A stretch of 64,000 bases of DNA from Mermis nigrescens (Eukaryota > Nematoda > Enoplea > Mermithida > Mermithidae). The notes beneath the pieces were generated by a model. It did no database searches. It was not told the origin of the DNA and was given only the letters and a program-made list of their open reading frames with translations. The stretch is taken from contig JAVLUZ010000848.1 in assembly GCA_036768485.1 (NCBI GenBank), forward strand, positions 124,001-188,000, given 5' to 3'. Shown piece by piece: positions 45,186 to 55,710 of this stretch (its first letter is position 1; each line of letters starts with the position of its first letter). The translations under genes were made by a program, and so were the position numbers.

Positions 45186-45747
45186 CAGAGCAGAAGACAT
45201 ATAAATAGGAGTGTGAGACGTTGCGCTCGCCATTCGTAGGTCTGATTAATGAAAATCTCAGCAACTTTGGCAAAAATGGCAATCACACCTCGAATTCTGC
45301 TACAACCGAGATTTGATCGGAAAAAATAACCTGAATCAAACGTGTGGCTGGCTAAACTCGCACTTAATCGGAAAGCTATGGAAAATAATTACCAACCACA
45401 AATGGGCAAATTTAATGGCCGATGCGCAATTTTGGGCTTCTTCAATGGAGGATTCCAGCTCCTCGCAGCAATTACTGTTTCCTAAATTTCCCTACAAAAT
45501 TTCCAGCTATTTGCAGTCCAAAGCGAATTTTTGAGTCCCGATTCGAAAATCCCTATGGTTCATTTTCGAGAATTATGCCAATTCTTAATTTACTAACGGA
45601 CCTAGAACGAGCTACCTCGGATCCCCCGAACTCAGTGGCATACGCTTTAACAAGTAGTGAAATTGGGCGGCGTATCTACGGAGGAGGATTGGGTCGGAAT
45701 TGAAAATTGATTCTACTATCGGAGAACAATCAGCGCAGTAAAAAGCC
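45186..45747 (+). other. Possible decayed 5' region of the PolB gene
   Basis: Several overlapping plus-strand frames (for example CGWLNSHLIGKLW at 45343 and LERATSDPPNSVAY at 45600) look like one coding region broken by many shifts. I could not assign it to a family. It leads directly into the recognisable PolB N-terminal part. Confidence 0.3.
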
Positions 45748-46004
45748 ATGAAGATTCAAATGCGGAAGCCAGTAACCGTGACAGAAGCGACTCAGTTCAG
45801 ACACATCGATAAACTCAGTGCAAATTTATTTCCCGCGATCTTGGATGCGATCGGCATAACTGAGTCGTGTCCGGGCATGACCCCCGCAACTCGAGTGGGC
45901 ATCGAACTGGAGTCATCCGAGTCTCTCACTCTCGCGTCTTGGTAGCTTTCGCCCCGCTTGAATCCATGAATGCAGATCGCGTCCTGAACGTCTAATCGGT
46001 GGGA
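45748..46004 (+). pseudogene. PolB N-terminal segment, before the hAT insertion
   Basis: MRKPVTVTEATQFRHI is followed by a helical stretch and ATRVGIELES, a region typical of the start of Polinton-type polymerases. A shift near 45945 moves the reading to a frame with FAPLESMNADRVLN, then the hAT element interrupts. Confidence 0.6.
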
Positions 46005-46439
46005 TCCAACCCGAGGGGTCCACACAGAACCTGGAAAACCTGGGAATGTCAGGGAATTTTTTTGGCAACCTGGAAAACTCATGGAAGACAGGGAAAAGTC
46101 AGAGGAGCCCCACCGAGATTTTGTCCGAAAATGTTCGAATTTTTTGTTCTTTTTTGAAGATGCAAGTCTCAATTTTTGTTAATTGATGAGAGGTGCCTTA
46201 TATTGTAATTCTCATTGTGCAATACCAGCGCTGTAGTTTTGACACCTTTACTGGCACTACTTTGTTAGATCTATTTTAATGCAATTTGTGTAGAATTTTT
46301 GTTGAATGAATTATTTGACTTGTATACCCTCTTCGAGTGTTCTTATTTCTGTAGTTCACACTTATTGGATCTGTATGGTCTATGCATTCTTACTTTTTCT
46401 CGAATCAGCTCTTTTCTGCATATCCTCACTCGGTGCTTA

Positions 46440-46925
46440 GAGCCTAGATTTAGTTTTTTAAAGTACTTCTCACTCAAAAACGCCACAAAATTGATGGAAT
46501 TTTCGGCACTTTTAGTGTTGAAGGTGAGGATGAGGCAGTCAAAATGGACCAGGTAAAATATGCTTATTATAATGCGATGTTACCACGAAAGAATCATCTA
46601 TACGCTATTTTAACCATTTTGATCGTAAAACCAGCAAAAGAATCGTGAACGTCAAATTATCTGTTTAGGATGTTTGGGATTTAACTCAACACCTGGGCGT
46701 GGGGGGTTTGGGGGGTATGCACCCTCCCCAAAGAAAATGAAATACCCCCCACCCAGAATACAATTTGCAAAAAAGTTTTTTGGTTTTTTTTTCACAATTC
46801 TTGAAGCCAATGGATAGTGCTCGATGAGAAACGTTGAAAAATTGTGTATTTTCATGAAACTTCCATTTTTAAGGCCATGTTTTTACTTTTGAAAAAGCTT
46901 GCACCCCCAGAACTTTGGTCACGCT
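46440..46925. mobile_element. Family E plus family A MITE pair (inside the hAT relic)
   Basis: Family E (TTCTCACTCAAAAACGCC...AATTGATGGAATTTT...GCAGTCAAAATGGACCA) is followed by a reversed family A copy from ACACCTGGGCGTGG to CCCAGAACTTTGGTC (46688-46925). The same E then A order recurs at 60950-61435. Confidence 0.55.
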
Positions 46926-47244
46926 TGCAACGGCGCGCCGAAAGAAATTGGCATTTAAACATAAAGATCGGAGTAAGAACGATAAACCGGGGTTTTTCAA
47001 CGCTTTTTGGAATTATGTGTACTTTTGCTGTAATTAGCTGACTTTAATTTTATTTAATTAAAAATTTTAATTTTTCGTGGCCTACGAATCCGACAATAGC
47101 TGCTTGATTGATTGCTAATTTCTGAAGATTTATTTTAGCCTTTTCAGGAGGATGGTCACTGAAATAAACCTAAAAAACGTAATGTCCATTATATTAAATT
47201 AAAAAACACGACGTTTACTGTTTCCTACCTAAACTTTTTGAGCT

Positions 47245-47990
47245 TTGCCTACTTCAGCTTCCGATTTACAAAAATTTAAATTCAAAAGCGAGTGCCAAGC
47301 TCTCATTGTTGGTGTCGTCACGAAAGTCGTCGAGCGTTGCCCTCTCAAATATAAATTGATAAGAGGCCTAAGTGCATTGCATCCCAGCATAATATCAGGC
47401 TCCATTTCCTTGGCCACAGAAAGAATAGACATTTGCCAGCAAATCCTCTTTGAATCCAACAGAATTTCTTCAACTGTAGCGGACGCAGCCCGTTATCAGT
47501 ACGAGGCTTTGCTAGTCTCAGAAGCGTTTTTGGGGTCAGCCAGCATCAACCTACAATGAAAAGGATACTCGGCTAGACAGATTTTGGTCAGAGTGGACGA
47601 CTGAAAAGAATTCGTTTGGTGAACTGTTCATTGTTATGAAAAAGCTGCTAACTTTATCACAGTGAACGCCACAGTGGAAAGTGGCTTTAGCGTCAATGAC
47701 GATTTACTGGTTGAAAACTTACGGGAGGCATCAATTGTAAACCGAGGAACTTGTTTACGACTTCATATTGACATCAGGTGGTATATCAGAAGTCGAATCT
47801 CTACAGAATTGATAAAAGCGTGAAGCAAAGTAGATCGTTACGAACAGTACCTGCAAGAGCAAAAGATGGAAGTTAATGAAGATATTGAAGGAAGAAAAGG
47901 AAGCAGATATCAGGCACGAGATTAAAGACCTAGAAGAAAAAGAAAAAGTTAATCGGCTCTGAACTCTGAGAAAGGATTCATTACAATCAA
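47245..47990 (+). pseudogene. Transposase-like protein of the hAT relic, degenerate
   Basis: A clean frame (47245-47559) has LIVGVVTKVVERCPLKYKLI and LIRGLSALHPSII. The downstream sequence continues the similarity in shifting frames, with RLDRFWSEW, MKKLLTLS and an ESGFSVND-like block that resembles the SVERGFSVN-type segment of hAT-related proteins. The tail is Glu/Lys-rich. Multiple shifts and stops make it inactive. Confidence 0.5.
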
Positions 47991-48202
47991 AATTACCGAT
48001 TTGAACGCTGCTTATAATATGAAAATTTTGTGAATAAACATTAATGCGTTTAGTAATAATTGTTTGTGCTATACTATTTTTCTGTTTTGGTATAGTCTAC
48101 ATGATATATGATAACCTGGAATTTTTTTTGAAAATGACCTGGAAAACCGGGAAAAGTCAGGGAATTTTTTTTGTGGAAGTCTGTGGGAACCCTGTCCAAC
48201 AG

Positions 48203-48385
48203 TCTAAAAAGGAATTTGACCTCGATCAACAAATGACCATGAAAGTGGTCATCGTGGAATCGCCAAAAGGAGGCAAGGGTCGAAACGAAGCATCGCGATC
48301 GCGAATCGTTAATTGGCAGGAATGGTTCGATAAGCATACAGGCCCGCACGGAGGTTGTTTCATTCAGATCAAAAAATTTAGAATT
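48203..48385 (+). pseudogene. PolB N-terminal segment, after the hAT insertion
   Basis: KEFDLDQQMTMKVVIVESPK and WQEWFDKHTGPHGG, then CFIQIK, continue the polymerase from the far side of the insertion. The exon edge is unclear: no GT donor follows, and the next recognisable coding starts only at 49210. Confidence 0.65.
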
Positions 48386-49209
48386 TAAGCTTAACATTAG
48401 CAAACTTTTTATAAAAACACGTCTCAGAAAATATGTATGTGAAAAATTAGTAAGATGGTCAATTTATGCGTAACTAAACTTACTTTTTGCATGAAAATTT
48501 CCACGGGGAAATTTCCACCGTGTCTAGGTAAAATAAAATTCTAAACCGAAATAAGCTAGATAAATTATGCTTGAATAAAAAAGAAAAACATAAATTTACA
48601 AATGCGGAACAAAACAGTCATCATTGGCAGAAATTAATACGTATAGGTGATAAAAACGATTTTGAAAAATGCGAGAAAAAAATCAATAAAAAGCATATTT
48701 TGATAGTAGAATATATTGAAAAAAACGCGGAAAAACGCAATTATCGCCTCAAATGCGCAAGAAAAAATCGTAATCTTCCATTAAATATCCAACTCTCTTG
48801 AAAGAAAAAAACATAATAACTCTTTATATTCGTTTTTAATGATAAATACTTCATTATTGAAAAATTCCAAACGCGTCTTTGAATAAACACCGAATATTAT
48901 TTTTATTATCATTGAAAATGATGTAAAACACGTAATTCTTTAAAAACGCGTTTTTCGTATTAAATGTGCTAAAAGCGGTTAAAAGCGTAATTTCTTGCTT
49001 TAACAAAACTCTATTTTTCATTATTTTACGAGTTTTAATTGCAAAAATCGTCAATGTTTCATGCTTAAAAATTTCCCAGGGGCAAAATTTCCACTGTATC
49101 AAATATTCTCAATTTTCTCATTTTAACTGAAAAAAACGATAAAAAATTACAACTGTTAAAATCGTTAGTATTGCAAAAGTTCTAGAATTTTGTTTTGAAA
49201 ATTTAGATA
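48386..49209. other. Intron or insertion in PolB, no gene
   Basis: Very AT-rich. Similar phrases AAATTTCCACGGGGAAATTTCC (48498) and AAATTTCCCAGGGGCAAAATTTCC (49068) lie in the two halves, hinting at a small decayed element. Confidence 0.4.
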
Positions 49210-49958
49210 AAAAATGCGGATAATTTGTGCCTGGCCCGAGCAATCGTGGTGGCGAAAGCCCAATTGGACAGGCACCCGCACGCAATGGAATACCATCAGG
49301 CTGGGGGATGAATCGAGGAAAACGCTACAAAAGCGCCTTGCCCAACAGCTAATGGCAGACTCGGGGCTAGAAAATTTGAATGATTTTTGTGGGATCGAAG
49401 AAGCTCAAAAAATGCAGGAATTCCTGGGCCCCGACCATACGTGCGGCAGCAAGAAAATTCTGGGGTCCAAGATTTTTGAAGGTCAAGAATGGCCTCAAAA
49501 ATGGTAGTATGGCGATAAAAACATCATGTTCGACGTTTCTCATCAAGAACTATCCATTGGCATCAAAAATTGCGAAAAACGAAAAAAAATTTCCAAAAAT
49601 TGAATTCTGGGGGTCTTTTGATTTCTGGAGTCTTTTGGTTTCTGGGGAGTCCGGACCCCCACGCCCATGTGTGGCCCCGACTACCAGATCAAGATTTATT
49701 CAAAGGACCACTTCAACGGTCTAATTTACAAAGGCCCGGCTGCAGAAAAAATCATGCACATCTACCTGCACGATAATCACTATGATGTGATCACGAAAAT
49801 GCCAGCGTTCATGGCTCGAGCGTATTACTGCGACAAGTGCGATCGCGGCTACAGCAATGAAGAGGACCATAAATGCAATAGGCAAGGGTGTCCGGGCTGC
49901 CAGCGACCAATATTGTGCCCCAAGGAGCAATGGACCAAATGCGAGGACTGCAATAGGT
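49210..49958 (+). pseudogene. PolB exon: linker and zinc cluster, interrupted by a MITE
   Basis: NADNLCLARAIVVAKAQL opens the exon. A shift near 49300 moves to a frame with KTLQKRLAQQLMADSG. After the MITE the frame resumes with MHIYLHDNHYDVITKMPAFM, then YYCDKCDRGY, a CPGCQRPILC cluster and CEDC. This Cys-rich part is characteristic of polymerases of this group. Confidence 0.8.
49436..49673. mobile_element. Family A MITE, 238 bp, perfect 8-bp duplication
   Basis: It starts CATACGTGCGGCAGC and ends ACGCCCATGTGTG, with GCCCCGAC on both sides (49428-49435 and 49674-49681). It interrupts the PolB exon and gives the best definition of the family's ends. Confidence 0.92.
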
Positions 49959-49967
49959 AGAGTAAAT

Positions 49968-49968
49968 A

Positions 49969-50021
<53 letters not shown>
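49968..50021. repeat. (ATT)n microsatellite in PolB intron
   Basis: About 17 uninterrupted ATT units. Confidence 0.95.
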
Positions 50022-50274
50022 CGATGGCAAAGCAAAATTTTTAGTCATTTCTAAATAAATATCGTAATAAAAGTAATAAAAAATAGAAATAAATTGAATA
50101 AGCAAACATTTACTTCAAATAAGCTTATTTTGACTTAGTTGTGAAAAAAGTAAATTGTTTTGCTTTAACGTGACTTTTAATGGAAATTTCGAAAAATAAC
50201 TACATTTAATTTAAAAAATACATAAATGTTTGCAATCTACTAATTTTCGTTTTCTGAACATTTAAGATTACTTC

Positions 50275-50487
50275 CCGAGCCTACAATGCTTCCTGAATCA
50301 TAAAATGGGTCAACCGAAAAGCGGTGAACGCCAAAAGGTCAATTCCATTTGTGACCGCATCAAACGGTGCAAAGACTGCGACCAATTGGTGCAGACCTCC
50401 AATGCGAAAAGACATAAATGCTTCCAGTTCCATCGTAAAACGTACAATGAGAACGTGGACAAGGAGGGGCACGAATGCTACATGAAA
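50275..50487 (+). pseudogene. PolB exon: second Cys/His cluster
   Basis: It reads CFLNHKMGQ, CDRIKRCKDCDQLV, RHKCFQF and HECYMK, then GTAAGT. Zinc-type Cys pairs continue the cluster from the previous exon. Confidence 0.75.
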
Positions 50488-50880
50488 GTAAGTTTCAAAG
50501 CTTAGATAATTATATGAAGTTAAGCTTAGATAATTATATAAAGTTATTAATTCGGTAAAAAGTGAAAAAAATAAAAATATGAAAAAAATAAATAATTAAA
50601 CAAAAGAAAGAGGTTAAATTGGAACATGCATTATAAAATAACTATGTATGCCTACAGTATAGAATGTTGGGTGGGCCCTACGCTCCATTTTGGAAATTTC
50701 ATGGAAATTTGATTATGTTTTTCTAAGAACGGCATAAAAACGCATAAAATATCTTTATTTTTAAAAATTGCTAGAATTTATCAGAACTTAATTAATATTT
50801 TCGAAATCATCTTCCTGAAAAGGGGTCCTAAAAGTATATTTCTAACAACATCTCAATAATTCGTCTTTTTTTCATTTCAG

Positions 50881-51250
50881 CCCATTAAAAGGAGGACCGA
50901 AAATGGGACAAAAGCTGGCCCGTTTTTCATTTTCTTTGATTTTGAAATGCAGCAGCACCCAAATTGCTCCCAGAAATGCAAACGTGATCTTCAAGGCACA
51001 TCCCTAACTGCTGCATCACACTTCCGATTATGCGATCAATGCAGGGGCAAGGAGCTGGGATTTTGCGCCAACTGCTGTGGTCAAACGCTCATCTTTCCTC
51101 TGGAACAACTGCCTGAGCGAGTTCGGGAAATGGCTCTTCTCGGAGCAGAACCGTGGAGCGACCGCGCTGGCCCACAATGCCCGCGGATTCGACTCTCAGT
51201 TCCTCTTTGAATACCTGCACGAATGTTGCCGACAGTTCCGCCAAAGTAGT
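50881..51250 (+). pseudogene. PolB exon: Exo I and Exo II motifs
   Basis: FFIFFDFEMQQHP holds the Exo I Asp-x-Glu. After a frameshift near 51080 the frame FLWNNCLSEFGKWLF leads to ALAHNARGFDSQFLFEYL with the Exo II Asn...Phe-Asp. These are the metal-binding residues of the proofreading exonuclease. Confidence 0.8.
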
Positions 51251-51639
51251 GAACTGAAAATGATGCAAAAATAGAAACTAAGAAAATTAAAATATTGAAA
51301 CTGAATAATTAGCACTTTGCTGAATAAAAAACGTAAATAGTAATGATTTAGTATTTCAAGCAGAAATTGATGTTTACCGTAAACGTAAAATAATTATCAA
51401 AGTATATATGAAATTTCAAAATATTAGCATATGAGTTCGTAGAACAAGAAAACATTAGTGAATACTCAGTATTAGTCTAGCTAGACGCAAAAACAAGATT
51501 TTCCCTATTTTTCCTGGAAAACAACTGACTTAAAGACGAAGCATTTTTTGGAATAATATTTTTCGAAGTATACCTATGCAAAAATGATTTTTGGAAAAAT
51601 GCAATTACTAAGAGTGTAAAATACTACATTTTCTAATCA

Positions 51640-51895
51640 TGAACTTTATTTTCTGGAGGTTTGGAGATGCTCATGTTGGAGGCTGGAGGAGTTCGGGTGA
51701 TCGACACGCTCAATTTCCTACCCATGCCCTTGAGCGCGTTCGAAAACCTTCAGCGACGGAGCTGAAGAAGGGCTGCTCTCACTTCTTCCAATACACTCCG
51801 CGAATCGGGACCACATACCCGCCGCCCGATTCTGAATATTATGGCCCCGATTCAATGAAATCGGAAGCCCGAAGTAACGTTTTGACTCGCTAAGA
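51640..51895 (+). pseudogene. PolB exon between Exo II and Exo III
   Basis: The start (GVRVIDTLNFLPMP) and the end (KKGCSHFFQYTP, then YYGPDSMKSEAR) lie in different frames. It matches the usual linker of this polymerase group. Confidence 0.75.
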
Positions 51896-52222
51896 AGAAT
51901 ATCATATGCATATTTAAGATAAGTTAAGTATTTAGTGCAAAAATTAGCTAAAAATATTCATAATTTTGTATAAAAAATATATCTTTTAGAAAAATAGTAG
52001 TTATTTATTTAATATACATTTAACCTTAAAATAATTGCATATGGTAGTAAGAATGTATGATTCGTTTTTAATTACTCCCATTTTCGACAAAAACTTTATA
52101 TTTTTGGTTTAAAAATATTGCTAAATTCACATGCATTTTCGGCAAAATAGTTAAAAAAATACCCTCTTGTTTATTAAAAGCGTTATTATTCCGAAAAGTA
52201 ATAATGATTTTTGTTTTTTCAG

Positions 52223-52634
52223 GTATAGGAAAGAAAAAGTGGGAAAGAATTCTAACTTCAAAGCGGAACTGGTCTAACGATACTGCGAGAAGCGATGTGC
52301 ACATATTAGCCATGCGTAATGAAGTTCCCTAGACATTATTCCTCACGAGATTCCGAGAGATAGACCATATTTTGACTAGCCTAACCATTGCATCGGCATG
52401 CAATCGAGTATTCCCGAAAAACTTCCTGTCCGAAGAAACGATCGGCATCGTCCGATAGTATACCGAAATTCCAACGAACAATCAATCCCTAATAAGCCTA
52501 GAAATGGCTAAAATGGCTACAGCTAAAGGACAATATCCAATTAAAGCGCAAATTAAACGGTGTAGAAGTAAAGATTAGCCAGTACAAGATGGATGGATCC
52601 ACGGCATTAAACGATCTATGAATTCGGGCTGCTA
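52223..52634 (+). pseudogene. PolB exon: Exo III motif
   Basis: FKAELV is followed, after a stop and shift, by a segment with Tyr-x-x-x-Asp of Exo III. Further on come a TIASACNRVF block and, in another frame, a WLQLKDNIQ block. At least four shifts or stops are present. Confidence 0.7.
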
Positions 52635-53039
52635 GTATGTTTTTTTCTTCTATAAAATTAGGATTTTCCTCAAAAGTAATTTTTGAAGCAAAAAAATTAT
52701 TAAAAAAACGTGAATAAATAACCATAAAAAAGACCAAATAATTATTAAAATAAATTACCCTCCAAAACGACGCTTTTGTATTGACAATTAATATTTTACA
52801 AAATTTTGCATTTAAACTAGTAAATTAGTAATAATTATAACTTTTTAATTCAAAATTAATATTTTGTGAAATAAAAATGAATAAATTTGTGTTTTAAAGG
52901 CTAGATATTAAGCAAATACGCAATTATATAATACCACATATCTAAAAAACGCATTTTTATTGTTTTTACAAATGTTAAAATATCTAAAAAAGCATATTTT
53001 TCATTAAATGTAATGCTAATTTTTCTTTTTTACATTAAG

Positions 53040-53204
53040 GTGCGCGGGTACCAAATGCGTAACAAAACGGACCGATACCATGCTGGATCGGCAAAAAACC
53101 GCAGAAGCTTTTCAGGCCACAATGGACCGAAAGAAATACCTGGAATCGAAGGGGTACACACGGTGATCGAAGAATGGGGCTGCGAATTGACCAAAGAATT
53201 GAAG
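53040..53204 (+). pseudogene. PolB exon: KYLESKGYT segment
   Basis: DRQKTAEAFQATMDRKKYL and the following ESKGYT are typical of the insertion before the palm. A shift precedes the GTAAAT donor. Confidence 0.7.
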
Positions 53205-53330
53205 GTAAATTTTAAAATCTTTAACATCTAGTACAAGTATGATTCACGTAAGATGTGCGTATCCAAGGAGGAGGGATATCGAAGCATTTTTCTCTTTTAG
53301 TACATAAAACTGATTTTTTCGATTTTTCAG

Positions 53331-53520
53331 GAAAGCAAGAAATGAAAGCCTTTTGACTCGGTCAAGATCACGGAACCGTTGAGGCCTCGCGAAGCCTTTT
53401 TCGGAGGCAGAACGAACGCCATAAAGCTCTACCACAAGTGCCAGCCCGGGGAGACCATCCAATACGTGGATGTGTGCTCATTGTATCCGTGGGTATGCAA
53501 GAACGGCCTATTCCGATAAA
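53331..53520 (+). pseudogene. PolB exon: palm motif A
   Basis: REAFFGGRTNAIKLYHK precedes YVDVCSLYPWVCKNGLF. The Asp-x-x-Ser-Leu-Tyr-Pro block is motif A, which holds one catalytic Asp. The exon has a stop in its first few codons and another near its end. Confidence 0.85.
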
Positions 53521-53652
53521 GTGAGATTTTTTCGAGTATTTTTCCAATTTTACTTTATGGTGTTCAGTAGGTGACCTTACATAACCTTGGCGTTTTCAGG
53601 TTTGATTTTTGAAATGCTGGAATACTGAATGCGTTTCATCGTTTTTTTCCAG

Positions 53653-53915
53653 ACACCCGGAAATAATAACGGAAAATTTCAAGAATTTGGCTAGCCATCC
53701 CTACACCGGTCTGATCAAATGCACCGTTCTTCCGCCCAGAGGACTTTACCACCCCGTTTTGCCTTACCGAATGAACGGCAAGCTGCTCTTTCCGCTTTGC
53801 TACACTTGCGCCACTGAGCAAAACGATCTTTGCGAGCATTCGGATGCTGAGCGAGCGTTGAGCGGAGCGTGGAGTCTCGTTGGAGCTGTACAAGGCCCTA
53901 GAAAGCAGATATAAA
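53653..53915 (+). pseudogene. PolB exon: palm, C-rich segment
   Basis: HPEIITENFKNLASHPYTGL, then IKCTVLPPRGLYHPVLPYR and LLFPLCYTCATEQ, form a long clean frame. It shifts near 53865. Confidence 0.8.
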
Positions 53916-54248
53916 GTGAGAGAAAATGACAAATGCACGATAGAGGATAAGAGGGTCCAAAAATATGCTTAAAGATCGAAAAATTCTTTAAAATGCTTAA
54001 GCACCGTCTTTTCCTGAAAAATTTCTGAATAAACACATGTAATTATTATATAGGCACGGCGATTCATTAGGTAAAATCTCATTTTTGTGCTAAATATAAG
54101 AAATCGGAAATTACTTTCAAAAATCGTTTAATTTTTCTCAGCTTGAAAATTCAATAAAAACCCCATTTTTGTGCTAAAATGTAAAACTGGGAATTCCTTC
54201 CCGATAATGATTTATTTACATAATTAATCGTTTTCCTTGTTTCCTTAG

Positions 54249-54536
54249 GTATGGAAATCCACGAGGTATGGCACTACTCCGAGAACCGATGCAACATGAC
54301 TCAAAAACGAAGACTGGAGGGCCTTTTCACGAATACATAAACACATTTTGCGGCTAAAGCAGCAGGCCGATGGCTGGCCCCTGCGGATGCCAAAACCGAC
54401 CATGAAAGAAGCCCGTTATGTGGAAAATTATAACAAAGAATGGAGGGAATCCACCTGGACCCGACCAAAATCAGAAAAATAATAGCGGAATGAGAGCATT
54501 GGCAAAGCTCATGCTAAATTTAGCTCTTGGGGCAAG
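54249..54536 (+). pseudogene. PolB exon: motif B
   Basis: MEIHEVWHYSE leads into several shifts. Near the 3' end lies RALAKLML..., followed one base out of frame by a Ser-Ser-Trp-Gly-Lys block: motif B with an inserted base. It ends GGCAAG|GTGAG. Confidence 0.8.
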
Positions 54537-54651
54537 GTGAGAAAAATTTAAGTTCATCTGCATGAAGCATACGTGTGATAGTAGTACTATAAAATGAGTT
54601 ATAAAAAAGCGTTTTTATGCTCATAATTTAACATTTTCTCTTTCTTTTCAG

Positions 54652-54922
54652 TTCGGGCAAAGGAACAACTTGTCCCACACAGAATATTTCGCGGACCCTC
54701 AACCGTTTTTCGACCTCGTGTTCAGCGACAAGGTCAATATCTCTACCGTCCGATTTTTTGGAGACTCACTCGCCTGCGTGACTTACACGAACGATGACCA
54801 GTTTTTGGAGGCTCTGCAAAACACTAACGCGGTCATCGCATTCTTCGTGACCGCCCAGGCCCGATTAAAACTATACTCTTATCTGGAGAAGCTTGAAGAA
54901 AGGGTCCTATATTTTGACACTG
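54652..54922 (+). pseudogene. PolB exon: between motifs B and C
   Basis: It is open throughout: FGQRNNLSHTEYF, VRFFGDSLACVTYTNDDQF, VIAFFVTAQARLKLYSYL and ERVLYFDT at the donor. This is the intact form of the exon split by a MITE at the left edge of the window. Confidence 0.9.
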
Positions 54923-55067
54923 GTGAGATACATTTTTTAAAATATTCTTGTGAAATACATATATTTTACATATGAAAACAGGGGGTAATCGTCAGGGGGT
55001 GAGAGTCAGCCCAAGCAATTCATACCTATGAGCACATGAAATTAATGGTTCTTTGTTTATTTTATAG

Positions 55068-55500
55068 ACTCGATAATTTACCTGTCCAAAGCGAGCGATT
55101 CCTATACTGTCCCGACTGGCTGCTATCTCGGGGAAATGACAAACGAGCTGAAAGGCTATGGAGAAAATGCGTACATTTCGGAGTTCGTAGCAGGAGGGCC
55201 TAAAAACTATGGGTACAGAGTAGCGAACGAGAATGGAGAAATGCTGGGAGAAATTGTCAAAGTTAGAGGGATCCGCATGACACACTCGACTGAAAAAACG
55301 ATTAATTTTGACTCACTCCGTGGATTGGTTCTCGAATTTGTGGTCTCGGGTTACATAACTGTTAAAGCGGTTCTGGAAAAGCGAATTTTGCGGGATCATG
55401 AGCGTAATGTTTTTACCTCGATTTGTTCCAAGGATTACCGCGTAGTGTACGACAAACGCGCTTTGTACCCATGTTTTCCACGCTCCCGTATGGTTTCTAA
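55068..55500 (+). pseudogene. PolB last exon: motif C second half and C-terminus
   Basis: It starts within motif C (DSIIYLSKASD) and runs through YLGEMTNELKGYG, AGGPKNYGYRV and the C-terminal region. A one-base loss near 55470 shifts the last ten codons; the ancestral stop is at 55498-55500. Confidence 0.9.
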
Positions 55501-55710
55501 TTTTTTCTGTAAATAATCGTCCTTTTTTTCTGCAAAAATCGTCCTTTTCCTGTATTTTTTCGTAAAATTCGTCATTTTTCTGTATTTTTTTGTAAAAATT
55601 GTCACTTTTTCCGTATTTTTTGTAAAAATTCGTCATTTTTCTGTATTTTTTGTAAAAATTTTCACTTTTCTGCTTTTTTACGCATTTTTTGTAAAGCCAT
55701 CGCCCTTTTT
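55501..55710 (+). repeat. TTTTTGTAAAAATTGTCA minisatellite after PolB (copy 2)
   Basis: Counterpart of 1518-1720, with a similar unit number. Confidence 0.75.

Larger units (their letters stand above)
46013..48194. mobile_element. hAT element relic with CAGGGTTCCCACAGA-type ends
   Basis: The left end GAGGGGTCCACACAGA and the right end TCTGTGGGAACCCTG are inverted and flanked by TCCAACCC (46005-46012) and TCCAACAG (48195-48202), an 8-bp duplication with two mismatches. Subterminal CCTGGAAAACC and AGTCAGGGAATTTTT motifs occur near both ends, as in other hAT elements with this end type. It sits inside the PolB coding region. It contains a decayed transposase-like frame and secondary MITEs. Confidence 0.8.
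45748..55500 (+). pseudogene. Protein-primed family B DNA polymerase, copy 2, about 12 exons
   Basis: The complete order of a Polinton/adintovirus-type polymerase can be followed: N-terminal region, zinc-cluster linker, 3'-5' exonuclease, then palm, thumb and priming-specific insertions. Exon edges with AG/GT are seen at (start-end): ?-49958, 50275-50487, 50881-about 51250, about 51640-51895, 52223-52634, 53040-53204, 53331-53520, 53653-53915, 54249-54536, 54652-54922 and 55068-55500. Exons total over 1000 codons. Many one-base shifts, in-frame stops, a 2.2-kb hAT relic and a 238-bp MITE break it, so it is inactive. It is the source for naming the copy 1 exons. The function in an intact relative would be replication of the element from a protein-bound end. 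Confidence 0.85.

Noticed and set aside
45313..45534. Capsid or terminal-protein assignment for the region upstream of PolB
   Set aside because: I could not find any jelly-roll, protease or ATPase signature; position alone is not enough.
49721..50035. Minus-strand frame with a poly-Asn run
   Set aside because: The Asn run is the (ATT)n microsatellite in a PolB intron, and the rest is antisense to the zinc-cluster exon.
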